DNA of 64,000 bases, from contig NC_068910.1 of assembly GCF_023091745.1 (NCBI RefSeq), positions 183,327,170-183,391,169 of the forward strand. The letters run 5' to 3'. Within the stretch, counting starts at the first letter, position 1, and every line of letters begins with the position of its first letter. Source of the DNA: Budorcas taxicolor. Taxonomy: Eukaryota; Chordata; Mammalia; Artiodactyla; Bovidae. A model generated the notes under the pieces. The model was not told where the DNA came from. It ran no database searches and was given only the letters and a program-made list of their open reading frames with translations. This document shows positions 45,536 through 56,705 of this stretch, piece by piece. Made by a program: the position numbers and the translations under genes.

Positions 45536-46060
45536 ATGCTTGCTCCTTGGACGAAAACCTATGACAAACCTAGACAGAGTATTAAAAAGTAGAGACATCA
45601 CTTTGCTGACAAAAGTCCATATAGTCCCAGTCATGGTTTTTCCAGTAGTCATATATGGATGTGAGAATCAGACTATAAAGAAGGCTGAGTGATGAAGGAT
45701 TGATACTTTTGAATTGTGGTGCTGGAGAAAACTCATGAGAGTCCGTTGGGCAGCAAGGAGTTCAAACCAGTCAATCCTAAAAGAAATCAGCCCTGAATAT
45801 TCATTGGAAGGATTGATGCTGAAGCTCCAATATTTTGGTCACCGGATGAGAAAAGCTGATTTACTGGCAAAGACTTTGCTGCTAGGAAAGATTGAGGGCA
45901 AGAGAAGGGGGCAGCAGAGGATGAGATGGCTGAATAGCACCACTGACTCAATGGACATGAATTTGGGCAAACTCTGAGAGATAGTGAAGGACAGGGAAGC
46001 CTGGTGGGCTGCAGTCCATGGGGTTGCAAATAGTCAGACACGACTGAGTGACTGAACAAT
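45536..46060 (+). mobile_element. BovB LINE fragment, diverged
   Basis: Same 3' region as the other copies (WCWRKLMRVRWAARSSNQSI; GLMLKLQYFGHRMRKADLLA) but with more substitutions, so probably the oldest BovB here. It ends near GTGACTGAACAATG without the usual repeated tail. Confidence 0.88.
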
Positions 46061-46324
46061 GACAACAATACTCTCCATTATTAGCATGTTCAGTTTTAAT
46101 TCTGGAAAATTTCAAGTCATATTTGATGTACAAGTCAAAGAGTTATTTTTGCCTCTTTTATTTTAGGCCCAACTGGTTCAGTCAGGGTCCCTGGCACCTT
46201 TTTATTTCACTTCCAATTTACTTTCCACACTGTAGCCTGACTGGTGTTTTTTTTTTTTTAACCCCAAACTCTGATCATGTCATTTACAATTTAACATCTT
46301 CAATGGCTTCTCATTGTTCTCTTA

Positions 46325-46456
46325 AAATTTTTATTTATATTTTTAATTTTTGGCCATGCTCTGTGGCATGTGGGTTCTTAGCGCTCCAACCAGGGATTGA
46401 ACCCACGTACCTGCATTGGAAGCATGAATTCAACCACTGGATCACCAGGATAGTCA
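46325..46456 (-). mobile_element. CHR-type SINE fragment
   Basis: TTTTTGGCCATGCTCTGTGG, AACCAGGGATTGAACCCACG and GATCACCAGGATAGTC mark the antisense unit. Confidence 0.75.
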
Positions 46457-46539
46457 CTTATTGCTCTGTTTTAATTGAATGAAAGATTCTTTAAATTCTA
46501 CACTGTTTTACAGGTTTCAGAAGTTTCACACACATGGTT

Positions 46540-48015
46540 TCATATCATCCCATAATAACCCCCTTTTCCTCCTACACTTATATTACCCCTCCCTGCTCCC
46601 CTCTCCCCGCTGCTGCTGCTGCCGCTGCTGCTGCTGCCGTGTCGCTTCAGTCGTGTCTGACTCTGTGCGACCTCATAGACGGCAGCCCACTAGGCTTCCC
46701 TGTCCCTGGGATTCTCCAGGCAAGAACACTGGAGTGGATTGCCATTTCCTTCTCCAATGCATGAAAGTGAAAAGGGAAAGTGAAGTCACTCAGTTGTGTC
46801 CGACTCTAGCGACCCCATGGACTGCAGCCCACCAGGCTCCTCTGTCCATGGGATTTTCCAGCAAGAGTACTGGAGTGGGGTGCCATTGCCTTCTCTGCCT
46901 CTCCCCACTAGTAACCACTAGTGTGTTCTCTGTTGTGAGAACAAACTCACCTTCTTTTTTGTTTTATTCACTAGTTTGTTGTATTTTTTCATTTATTTTT
47001 TATATAAGTGATATTGTACAGTATTTGTCTTTCTCATTTCACTTAGCATAATGCCCTCCATATCTACCATGTGGTGCAAATGGCAACATTTCATTAATGT
47101 TTATGAGTGAGCTCTATTCTATTGTATATATGAACCACATCTTTATTTTTCTGTCTGTTGATGGACACTTAGGTTGCTACAGTATATTGGCAACTGTAAA
47201 TAGTATTGCTGTGAACACGGAGGTGGCATGTATCATTTCACATTAGTGTTTATATTTGGATATGTACCCAGGGATGGAATTGCTGGGTCATATGGTAGTT
47301 CAATTTTTAGTTTTTTGAGGAACGTCCATACTGTTTTCCACAGTGGCTGCGCCAGTGTACATTCCCACCAGCAGTGGAGGAGTGTTCCCTATTCTCCATA
47401 TTCTTGCCAACATTTGTTTTTTGTGTTCTTTTTGATGTTAGCCATTCTAATATGTGTGAGGTAATATCTCATTGTTTCCATTTGCATTTCCCTGATGATT
47501 AGTGATGTTGAGCATCTTTTAATGTTTCTCTTGGCTGTCTGCATTTCCTCTTTGGAGAAATGTCTGTTTCATTCTTCTGCCCATTTTTAACCTGGTTGTT
47601 TATTTTTTGTTGTTGAGTTTTGCATATGTTTGGTATTAGCCCCTCATCAGTCAAATGAGGTGCAAATATCTTCCTCCATTCATTGGGTTGTCTTTTTTTT
47701 TGTTGATGGTTTTCTTTGCTGTGCAAAAGCTTTTAAGCTTAGTTCAGTCCCATTTGTTCCTTTTTCCTTTACTTATTTATCTATGGCAAAGGAAGCAAGA
47801 ATATACAATGCAGAAAAGACGTCTTTTCAATAAATGGTGCTGGGAGAACCGGACAGCTACTTGTAAAAGAATGAAATTCTAGCGTTCTCTAAAAACATAT
47901 ACAAAACTAAACTCAAGATGAATTAAAGACCCAAGTGTAAGACTGGATGCTGTAAAACTCCTAGAGGAAATCATAGACGAACTGTTTGACCAAATTGCAG
48001 CAGTATTTTTTGGAT
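46540..48015 (-). mobile_element. L1 3' copy with 5' inversion
   Basis: From about 46540 to 47772 it reads as antisense L1 3' UTR and ORF2 C-terminus (KKRQPNEWRKIFAPHLTDEG). From about 47773 it switches to sense with the immediately preceding ORF2 part (RLFNKWCWENRTATCKRMKF). A Bov-A2 at 46609-46897 interrupts it. Confidence 0.8.
46609..46897 (-). mobile_element. Bov-A2 SINE within L1
   Basis: Antisense dimer with a (GCT)n/(GCC) start. CCTCTCCCC flanks it at 46600-46608 and 46898-46906. Confidence 0.92.
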
Positions 48016-48049
48016 CCATCTTCTAAGGATCCAAAATGCTTTTCTTTGT

Positions 48050-48230
48050 TCTTAGACCAGTGTTCTAAATCCTTAACCTGACCTCTGAACCTGGCTGATA
48101 TGATCCCCAACTCCCTCCTCAGCCCCTACACCTGCCCCATCTTCCCTCAGTTCTCTGAGTTCCACCCTTTCTGGCTTTCTTCTTATAGCTTCTGCATAGT
48201 TAATAGCGCCTGGAAGTGGTACTCCATTCA
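48050..48230. repeat. Possible L2 fragment
   Basis: C/T-rich text (CCCCAACTCCCTCCTCAGCC; TTCCACCCTTTCTGGCTTTC) of the kind seen in L2. Low certainty. Confidence 0.3.
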
Positions 48231-48325
48231 TCCAGATAATCGTTATTCAGTTTTCAGTGCTTCCTGAGATTTCTCCTCTACTTCAGATCAGTGATATAAA
48301 TTAAATCACTAGCTATTACATAATA

Positions 48326-48979
48326 GTTCAGTTCAGTCGCTCAGTCGTCTCTGACTCTTTGCGACCCCATGAACCACAGTACGCAAGGCCTCCCTGTCCA
48401 TCACCAATTCCCGGAGTCCACCCAAACCCATGTCCATTGAGTCGGTGGTGTCATCCAACCATCTCATCCTCTGTCGTCCCCTTCTCCTCCTGCCTTCAAT
48501 CTTTCCCAGCATCAGAGTCTTTTCAAAAGAGTCAGCTCTTTGCATCAGGTGGCCAAAGTATTGGAGTTTCAGCTTCAACATCTGTCCTTCCAGTGAACAC
48601 CCAAGACTGATCTCCTTTAGGATGAACTGGTTGAATCTCCTTGCAGTCCAAGGGACTCTTAAGAGTCTTCTCCAACACCACAGTTCAAAAGCATCAATTC
48701 TTTGGCACTCACCTTTCTTTATAGTCCAACTCTCACATCCATACATGACCACTGGAAAAACCATAGCCTTAACTAGATGGAACTTTGTTGGCAAAGTAAT
48801 GTCTCTGCTTTTTAATATGCTCTCTAGATTGGTCATAACTTTCCTTCCAAGGAGCAAGCGTCTTTTAATTTCATGGCTGCAGTCACCATCTGCAGTGATT
48901 TTGGAGCCCGGAAAAATAAAGTCTGACACTGTTTCCACTGTTTCCCCATCTATTTGCCATGAAGTACCGTGATCTTAGT
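48326..48979 (-). mobile_element. BovB LINE 3' copy with perfect duplication
   Basis: 654 bp antisense, carrying a 201-codon ORF remnant of the BovB C-terminal region. TTACATAATA occurs at 48316-48325 and 48980-48989, which fixes both ends. Confidence 0.95.
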
Positions 48980-48989
48980 TTACATAATA

Positions 48990-49411
48990 AGCTAAATCAT
49001 TATTTGTTTCATGTCTGTCATCTCAAATGGCCTGTACAACCATTGAGGGCAGACATGTGTTCTTTCTTTTTCATTGCTTGGTCCTCAGTTGCTTAGCAAA
49101 GTACTGGCATGTAGTAAACAGCTCAGAAAATAACTTCAATGAGCTGACGTAAAAGCTAAACTGTGATGGGACCATCTCATCTATACCATATCTTACAGTC
49201 CTAAATTTCTCCTACTTCTTCCTCATCAGCCTGCCACTATAGCCTGGACATCTCTGCAATCTGCCGTGATTGTCAGTACCCCAGCGAATTCAACTCCTTG
49301 TAGGCTGACCTACATCATTGGTTGTGCACAGCTTGCTTAGTCCTTTGTTAATATCTTTTCCCCTCAAAGAAGCAGACAGTCTGTCAGGTTTTTCAGTTAT
49401 CCTGATTCACT
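48990..49411. other. Intergenic DNA just past CPB1
   Basis: No gene. C/T-rich text near 49190-49290 may be L2-derived. Confidence 0.4.
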
Positions 49412-49582
49412 TTTATTATGATCAATATTAAAGATCCAAGTAGCTTAGCAGACCCAGAAGCTTAAAAGAAAAATGAAGATCTGGAAAAAAAAAAAAAAAA
49501 CATCCAGGCCCACAAAAGTAGGAATTCAGGATAGAAGAGAAAGAGAACAAATATTCAGAAATCAAGCTCTTAGCAATCTAGC
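49412..49582 (-). other. CPB1: CPB1 3' untranslated region with poly(A) signal
   Basis: Short unique sequence after the CPB1 stop. An AATAAA on the minus strand at 49412-49417, 165 nt beyond the stop codon, is the likely poly(A) signal. Confidence 0.7.
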
Positions 49583-49770
49583 TCAGTACAGATGTTCCAG
49601 GACATAGCTGGTAACGTATTTGATGGCCAGCATTGTCTCCTCACAGGTTGGCTGGATCTGGGATTCAGGGAGGACAAAGCCATATCTGCCTTTATCCCGG
49701 AGTTCAAATGTGAAGGAATATTGGATTCCTTGGTCATAAGCCCAGTCATCAGAGCCCCCAGCAGCTGGAT
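49583..49770 (-). CDS. CPB1: Carboxypeptidase B1, last coding exon
   Basis: 188 nt completing Tyr248, then PAAGGSDDWAYDQGIQYSFT, FELRDKGRYGF with the catalytic Glu270 equivalent, and a C-terminus ending SYVLEHLY and TGA. The first Asp of GSDDW is position 255, the acidic pocket residue that gives B-type specificity for Lys/Arg, in contrast to Leu in the neighbouring CPA3. Acceptor TTTCAG. The frame is intact. Confidence 0.95.
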
Positions 49771-51456
49771 CTGAAATGAACAAATCAAAGGGGAGAAAAC
49801 AATTTAAATCTAGGAAGGAGATTTAAAATCATGCCAGCTTTCTTTTATAGTTACCAATGTTTCATTGCACAAAATAGGACAGGTAGGGAAATTTTCTAGT
49901 CACCAAGATCACAAAAGCTATGGGGGCTGTTTTAAAGATTAGTCCAATCTTATCTCTTGGGAAGATTACCTCTTAGCTCTACATGGTAATAGTGATGTGT
50001 TTAATACTTCAGGATGTAATCAGTTATATATATATACTCAGTGTGCTTCTATGCTGTGGTAAACTCTCACATAGTTTGTGATTTATTTGCAACATATGTA
50101 TAGTTCCTGGGAAAATCATGTGTATCTCCTAGAAAAATAAGGGAAACTGCATGATGATTGGTGAGAGGGGAGGACTCTGAGCCTCACTGAAACTGTACTG
50201 AACGATGGAACTGGAGCCCTCAAGGGCAGAGCTGGGTCTTCATTTTTGTTTCTTTGGTATCTAGCATATGGCTTGGCATGGATTGGACATTCATTCAATT
50301 ACTCATTCAGTGACAGTTATGGTGTCATTCATTTATTCAGTCACTTGTTCATTCATTCATTCAGTCCACTGTTGTAGAGTTTTCATTGAGCAGCAGGCCA
50401 TGTGCTCAGCTTTGGAAATACTAGGACGAAGGAAAGACATGGCCCCTGCCCTCCAAGGGCTTATGGTATAATGGAAAAAGAAATCTCATTAAACTGGCCT
50501 GAATAAAACTTCTATGAAGTTCACAGTATGTGAATAGATGAGTTATTTCTAATAGAACTCCCTTAAGAAAATAGTATACCCCATCTGACACAGAGAAGTT
50601 TAATAAAGGACAAGAATACAGAAAACTGTATTCTACATGAAGCTTTTAAAAAAAAACACCCCTCATGATTGGAGCCTCTCCAACTGCATTGAAGGCCATT
50701 GATGGTGAGGCTGGCCATTTTCTCCCTTATATTTCTGGTCCTTTAAGGCCTGGGGCAGAAAAAAATCATGCAAAGGCAAATATATGTAGAAATTGGAAAT
50801 GGAACCTGCAGTATGTTCCTTCTCAGTGAAATCGAACTGTAGCACCCAAGGCCCTGGGGTCCAGCCTATAACTAACTTGCCATTTGCTTGTACCCCATGA
50901 AAACAGCTTAAGCCTGAAGTAGCCTGAAACTTCAGTCTGTTTAGCCAAGAAAACCTTCCCTCTATTGCTTTTCCCCACCAATTGTCCTTCCAGATAAAGC
51001 TTCTGTGTCATCGTCCTGGGAAACCGTTCCTGATACTGTGGGGTGGGTTGGCTAGTCTTTGGGTGTGCTCTGTTCTCGTACATCCTTCTGTCTCAGCACT
51101 TTGCACCTATATGGCCATGAACTTTTCCTGCTTCCCTGCTGTGGGCTCTTGGAAGATGGCTCTGGTCTCCCTCCTTCCCTTTTCCTTCCCTCTTGCCCTC
51201 TCTCTGTCCTGCCTTCCTTTCTCCACCGGCACCTCTTGAGGACTTGGCATGGGGGCAGATGCTCAGTAGATGTTTACAGAGAGCAGATGAGTTGAAAGGG
51301 ATATTCCCTGCCCCCTTTTGTCTTCTAAACAGAAAACTGATTACATGTGTTGTAAAACATTCACTCTCAGGCAAAAGTCACATGCTTTAAATGATAGAAA
51401 GGAAAGACTCTGGGGGCCATCTGTTGCCTTTGCATGGCTCTGAAGCTGAGACTTAC
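49771..51456. other. CPB1 intron 10
   Basis: 1686 nt bounded by GTAAGT and TTTCAG. It contains CATTCATTCATTCAGTCC and GGCCCCTGCCCTCCAAGGGC (about 50270-50460), text of an ancient mammalian interspersed repeat of uncertain class. A C/T-rich stretch at 51000-51290 may be L2. Neither is coding. Confidence 0.6.
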
Positions 51457-51541
51457 AGATCGTTGAAGCTCCTGGGCCATAGGTGTACGTGGTGCCATGC
51501 AGTGTGGCCAGTTCTTTCACGGCACCTTTAGCTAGGGTGTT
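51457..51541 (-). CDS. CPB1: Carboxypeptidase B1, penultimate coding exon (partial gene)
   Basis: 85 nt in phase 0: NTLAKGAVKELATLHGTTYT then YGPGASTI and the T of the Tyr248-equivalent codon. Acceptor TTGCAG, donor GTAAGT. CPB1 is the pancreatic exopeptidase that removes C-terminal Lys and Arg after activation of its zymogen by trypsin. The assignment rests on near-identity to the CPB1 C-terminus as I know it and on joining precisely to the exon at 49583-49770. No earlier exon is visible between 51542 and 64000. Confidence 0.93.
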
Positions 51542-51900
51542 CTGCAAAAGAGCCAGTGGTATATGAGTGAAGAAATAAAGTGCACGCTGACAATCAGACC
51601 CCTGTCCCTTATTTCTAAGACGTCGAAGACATGTAAGTCATAATTCGGGTTAGTGTCTTAATCTTATTCAGTGCCCAACCCCATTTTGCAGTGAATTTAG
51701 TCACACAATCCAAGTGATTCTGGTAGAAGGTCTACCCTAACACCCTCCCCGAGCACCCAGGCTGAGCTTCCCTTGTCTCATACACAGAGTGTGTCATATT
51801 GTGTCAGTACCATTAGCTGCCCTCTAAGTTCTCAGTGACTTTTCCTGTTCTTTATCTCAGTGTTCCCAGGGCCTAGTGCAGGCTGTGTTACTCAGTGGCT
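51542..51900. other. CPB1 intron 9, unique part
   Basis: Nothing recognised beyond the acceptor. Confidence 0.4.
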
Positions 51901-51902
51901 GT

Positions 51903-52116
51903 GTGTACATGCTAAGTCACTTCAGTCGTATCTGACCCTATGGACTGTAGCGCAATAGGCTCCTCTGTTCATGGGGTTCTCCAGGCAAGAATACTAGAGT
52001 CAGCTGCTGTGCCCTCCTGCAAGGGATCTTCCTGACCCAGACATTGAACCTTTGTCTCTTATGCCTCCTGCATTGGCAGGCAGGTTCTTTACCACTAGTG
52101 CCACCTGGGAAGCCCA
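51903..52116 (-). mobile_element. Bov-tA SINE
   Basis: Antisense unit from GCTAAGTCACTTCAGTCGTA to GTGCCACCTGGGAAGCCCA. CPB1 intron 9. Confidence 0.92.
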
Positions 52117-52234
52117 CTTCGTGGTTACTCAATAACTATATTTTTGAAACTCTGAGGATGATGAGCACTCTTCCTACCACATTATTTGAGAATTAGGTAC
52201 TTACATTTATTTTAAATCATTGTTGGAGTAAAAT

Positions 52235-52434
52235 TTGGGTGTTAGTTGCTCAGTCATGTCTGACTCTTTGCGGCCAAATAAAGTATAGCCTGCCAGGCTC
52301 CCCTGTTCATGGGATTCTCCAGGCAAGAATACTGGAGTGGGTTGCCATTTCCTTCTCCAGGGGATCTTCCCGACCCAGGGATTAAACCCGGGTCTCCCGC
52401 CTTGTAGGCAGACGCTTTAACCTCTGAGCCACCA
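52235..52434 (-). mobile_element. Bov-tA SINE
   Basis: Antisense unit from TTAGTTGCTCAGTCATGTCT to CTCTGAGCCACCAG, missing the last head bases. Confidence 0.92.
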
Positions 52435-52567
52435 GAGTGGACAATTCCAAGGAGGAGTGTAGTTCCAGCGTTGGAGATTTTTTTAGAGTGAAAAATTAGA
52501 GCACACTTATTTTATTTCAAAATGCAGAACATTTCAGTTCTAGATTTAAGAAAAGTAGTAAGTACTA

Positions 52568-52709
52568 TGGAGAAGGTGATGGCACCCCACTCCAGTACTC
52601 TTGCCTGGGAAATCCCATGGACGGAGGAGCCTGGTGGGCTGCTGTCTATGAGGTTGCACAGAGTTGGACACGACTGAAGCGACTTAGCAGCAGCAGCAGC
52701 AGCAGCAGC
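52568..52709 (+). mobile_element. Bov-A2 SINE single unit with perfect duplication
   Basis: Sense unit from GGAGAAGGTGATGGCACCCC to a (CAG)n tail. AGTAAGTACTA lies at 52557-52567 and 52710-52720. Confidence 0.94.
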
Positions 52710-52720
52710 AGTAAGTACTA

Positions 52721-53620
52721 ATTTATTTATTTCTTCTTAAAAGCAGCATCATCCTAAGTTGCCCTCTTGGCTCCTACACTCAGTTCCTCAGGGAGAAGGG
52801 CTCTGCCTGCAGCTCCTTCCTATGCTCTAGTCTCCAGTGTGCACTGAATCACTTGAAAAGCAAGGCTTGACTTAGCTGTCTGGAGAATACAGATTGGTGA
52901 GTCTGATTGTTTACTGCAGGAGAATTAGACATAATTCATTCTGGCTATGAAACTAGCTGTATTTCATACTTTGGCAACATAATTGTCTTGTACATATGCC
53001 TGAAAAACTGTGAGGTTTTTGATGACATCAGAATAATTCCATTTTTAAAAAATAGGAACTTCCCTTACTCCTTGGTCTAATATTAAAACCAGTTTAGTAA
53101 AGTCTTAAGTTAAATTGATGAGGGCATGACTGTAAGACTTTAAGAATTTCAGCTCCCAAAGCATGAATGCTTCACCAACCAAGTGGTAAATTTGAAAATT
53201 TACAAGGAATTATAAATCATGATCTCAAGCCTGATTTTCTGGTCTGATCCACTGAAATGATGCAATCAGTTTCTTGGAACTAACTTATTATTCTTAGAGT
53301 TTTGAGACAGAAACTTGAACTCGAATTTCAGGGTTTCACTTCCCTATTTTCCAAACTGGTGAAATAATATATGCTTTCTCATACTGTGTGGAATCTTCCC
53401 TGTTGTGATCTAAAGGTACTGTTTCTGTTGTTTAATCTTATTCTAACTAGCATACTAGGGTTGGGTCTTCTCTCCATCCCTTAGTATAGGGTCTATTGCC
53501 AATTGAAATCGGAATACTCTGTAAACATTGCACAATACTCAGAATACATTTAAAACCATCTTTTAGAGATGTGAAACATGGTGAGGTACTAGGTTTTTTT
53601 TGCTAGATAAACAGCGTGTG
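52721..53620. other. CPB1 intron 9, unique part
   Basis: No exon signal or recognisable repeat. Confidence 0.4.
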
Positions 53621-54045
53621 GTGGTTTAGTCACTAAGTTGTGTCAGACTCTTGCGACCCCATGGACTGTAGCCTGCCAGGCTCCTCTGTCTATGGAATTC
53701 TCCAGGCAAGAATACTGGAGTGGGCTGCCATTTTCTTCTCCAGGTGATCTTCCCAACTCAGGAACTGAACCTGGGTTTCCTACATTGTGGACTTCCCTAG
53801 TGGCTCAGACTTTAAAGCGTCTGTTTACAATGTGAGAGACCTGGGTTTGATCCCTGGGTTGGGAAGATTCCCTGGAGAAGGAAATGGCAACCCACTCCAG
53901 TACTTCTTGCCTTGAAAACTCCATGGATGGAGGAGCTTGGTGCAGGCTACTATCCATGGGGTTGCAGAGTCGGGCACGACTGAGCGACTTTACTTTCCTA
54001 CATTGTAGGCAGATTCTTTACTGAATGAGCTACAAGGGAAGCCCT
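53621..54045 (-). mobile_element. Bov-tA SINE, outer copy of a nested pair
   Basis: The antisense unit starts GTGGTTTAGTCACTAAGTTG and is broken at 53790. Its remaining head resumes at 53994 and ends CTACAAGGGAAGCCC. Confidence 0.93.
53791..53993 (+). mobile_element. Bov-tA SINE, inner copy of a nested pair
   Basis: Complete sense unit inside the outer SINE. The outer SINE's own sequence is duplicated on both sides (TTTCCTACATTGTGG at 53776-53790, TTTCCTACATTGTAGG at 53994-54009). Confidence 0.94.
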
Positions 54046-54743
54046 AATAATAGCATATTTCTTACAATTCTACAGTTTCTAGCATATTTCCTACAATTCT
54101 ACAGTTTCCTTAACTTTTGATTCAACCAAGGAAATTTCTATTATTTATTTTTCTGTAAGGCAGAACCTCTGATCCTAAAGAACTCTTATTCCTTCTCTAG
54201 CTGCCTTCCTCAGGCTTTTCTTCTGTTCTGCTTTCCAACCCCACCTTAAGCCATGAATTCTTACTTTTAGTTAGTAGAAATAAGATTCTAATAAGTTGCA
54301 GACATGTAATGTACAGCTTTGTGACTATAGATAGCAGGATTTCACTGAATACATGAAGATGGCTATGAGAGCAGAGCTTTAGTGTTCTCACCATAGCAAC
54401 AAAATGACAATTATGTGAGATAGAGAGTATGTAAATTAATTAAACATTGTGCAGTATTTATATTTTCAAATGATCACATTGTACACCTTAAATTTATTTT
54501 ATCTCCATAAATCTGGAATAAAGGAAATTCTTTATGATTAGTTCCAAATGTGAAAAGTTATGATAACTTTAGGCGATTTGAGACAAGATCATTGTCATTA
54601 TTTCTTGACCTCCTGCATGTCAGATGACCTTCAAAGTCTCTCTGTATTTTTATTGGTATAATGTAATATTTGAGTTATCTGGCAAAATCGAATAGGCTTA
54701 CTTGTGATCTGTTATCTCTTTTGATTTATCAACTTATCCATTT
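54046..54743. other. CPB1 intron 9, unique part
   Basis: Begins with a short tandem duplication (TTCTACAGTTT and CTAGCATATTTC units, 54060-54110). Otherwise nothing recognised. Confidence 0.4.
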
Positions 54744-54759
54744 AGTCATAACTACCATT

Positions 54760-55026
54760 GCTGCTGCTAAGTTGCTTCAGTCGTGTCTGACTCTGTGTGA
54801 CCCCATAGATGGCAGCCCACCAGGTTGCCCCGTCCCTGGGATTCTCCAGGCAAGAACACTGGAGTGGGTTGCCATTTCCTTCTCCAGTGCATGAAAGTGA
54901 AAAGTGAAAGTGAAGTCGCTCAGTCGTCTGACTTTTCATGACCCCACGAACTGTAGCCTACCAGGCTCCTCCATCCATGGGATTTCCCAGGCAAGAGTAC
55001 TGGAGTGGGGTGCCATTGCCTTTTCC
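54760..55026 (-). mobile_element. Bov-A2 SINE with perfect 16-bp duplication
   Basis: Antisense dimer. AGTCATAACTACCATT lies at 54744-54759 and 55027-55042, the longest perfect duplication in the window, so a young insertion. Confidence 0.96.
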
Positions 55027-55199
55027 AGTCATAACTACCATTAGGGCCACATAAAAATGTTTGGTTTCCTTTCCTCGAAGCAATAACCAAGTGCTGTCTA
55101 AGCTGTCAGAGACAACTTTTGCCAACAGTTGCTTTGCCTCCGATGCTGAAACAATACCTAAGATTGATGTCAACTTAAAACAGCTGTTATTTCGCTCTT

Positions 55200-55660
55200 C
55201 TCACTGGTGCCCATTAAAGGAACATTTAGTTTGTGTCTCAGACTTGGCTTTCCTTGTCCTCAGTTGCTCTCTCATCTTGATATCTACCTCCTCACTCACC
55301 TTCTGACCATCCCCTCATCACCGCATCCTTGAATGGCTCTCTTACCTTCTCTCATGAAGTCTGGCCATGTATCACTTGCCATGCATCCCCACCTTCTTTC
55401 CAAGCTGAGTCACCCTGAACTGCTTTCATACTGTTCCCTGCCTCTCCTTACCTCCATGACTTTGGGTGTCCTTCTCCCCTTGTAGGAATCCTCTTTTTGT
55501 TCACAAGGGGAATTGCTATTGTTCTTCCAAATTTAGTCTAAACGTCACCTTCTTTGCAAAGCTGCGGCTCTTCTTTGTGAGGGCTCACATCTCCATCAGA
55601 GTTCCTATCACTCTGTGCTGTCATCATTTGTTTTTGCGTCTGTTTGTCCTCTAGTGGAGC
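55200..55660. repeat. Probable L2 LINE relic
   Basis: C/T-rich text with AGTCTAAACGTCACCTTCTT and similar phrases typical of L2. Orientation and limits are uncertain. Confidence 0.4.
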
Positions 55661-56509
55661 TTTTGGTGGGGTGGTGGTGGGGGAGAAGGATTCTTGGCTG
55701 TTCGTTTTGTATGCTTAGCAGATTGCATAACACCTAGCACATGGTTGCTTGATTGATTCTCTTCCCAGGGCTTCAGGTGGGCATGGTCTGATTGGGGGTG
55801 CAGAGTGCAGAGAGAGCTCTACAGAGGCTGGACTGTGACCCCTGCCCCTCCCCCCAACCTGGGTGGAGATTAAGGATGCTTGTGGGGAGAGTGGTGGTAC
55901 CATGTAGTGGTGGTTGATGGGTTAGCATATTTAGACATTGACCTCTACTATGCACTTAGCTTATTTCCTTTCATAAAGAAAGTAGAGTCTGTGGACCCTT
56001 TCTTTCAGCCCCTCTAAGGCCAAGAGACAAAGAAGTCAGAACAGACATTAATCAACCAAAATGTCATATTTTAAATTCCAGCTATGGTAACAAAAATCTC
56101 TGGCATCAGTGTGAGTCTTTTCTTTTGAAGAGTTCAAATACTTTCACAAATGTTACTCATTTATCTTCCCAACATTATCTGTCCACATTTCATCAACACA
56201 GAATTTTCTAGCAGAATGGAATGCCATATGGGGCAGCATGCTTGGTGCGAATGTTCCAACCAAACTGGATGACTGACCCCTGCCTATCAGGAATGGTAGA
56301 GAGGGAGGTGATTCCTGTATTTGCTAGTATATTAGAGAAGGTAACTCCTTTTCCTTGTACGTTTCTGTAAAAAGGGACTAAGACAGCTGACAGAAGTCCA
56401 GCAGAAACAATAGTATATCAGAGACCATGATTCATATCTTGAAACTCTAATTAGTGACACTTTCTATATAACCTGTTATTTAACGGAGACCTTACATCCT
56501 CAGTGGGTT
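55661..56509. other. CPB1 intron 9, unique part
   Basis: No exon. Nothing recognised apart from a GGTGGGGTGGTGGTGGGGG-like G-rich patch near 55667-55684. Confidence 0.4.
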
Positions 56510-56705
56510 CAAAATAAGAACTAACATTTACATAAAACCTTAGACTTCACAAAGAGCTCTTGCTAAGAGCTAGATATTTTTATCCCCATTTTACAGATAA
56601 AAGAACTGAAACTCAGAGAGGATAAAAGAACTTGCCCAAGGGCACGCAGCCCTGTAAGTGGCTGACTTGAGCTGGGTTCTTCTTGCTTTAAATCCTGTGC
56701 TCTTT
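56510..56705 (+). repeat. MIR SINE
   Basis: TATCCCCATTTTACAGATAA, AACTGAAACTCAGAGAGGAT and AACTTGCCCAAGGGCACGCA match MIR in sense. Confidence 0.8.

Noticed and set aside
46479..47051. 190-codon ORF
   Set aside because: It runs across a Bov-A2 SINE and L1 antisense sequence, with no host domain.
48333..48938. 201-codon minus-strand ORF as a gene
   Set aside because: It is the BovB C-terminal region inside a copy with a clear target-site duplication.
49570..49788. Alternative frame ORF over the CPB1 last exon
   Set aside because: The other frame matches CPB1 exactly and splices to the preceding exon.
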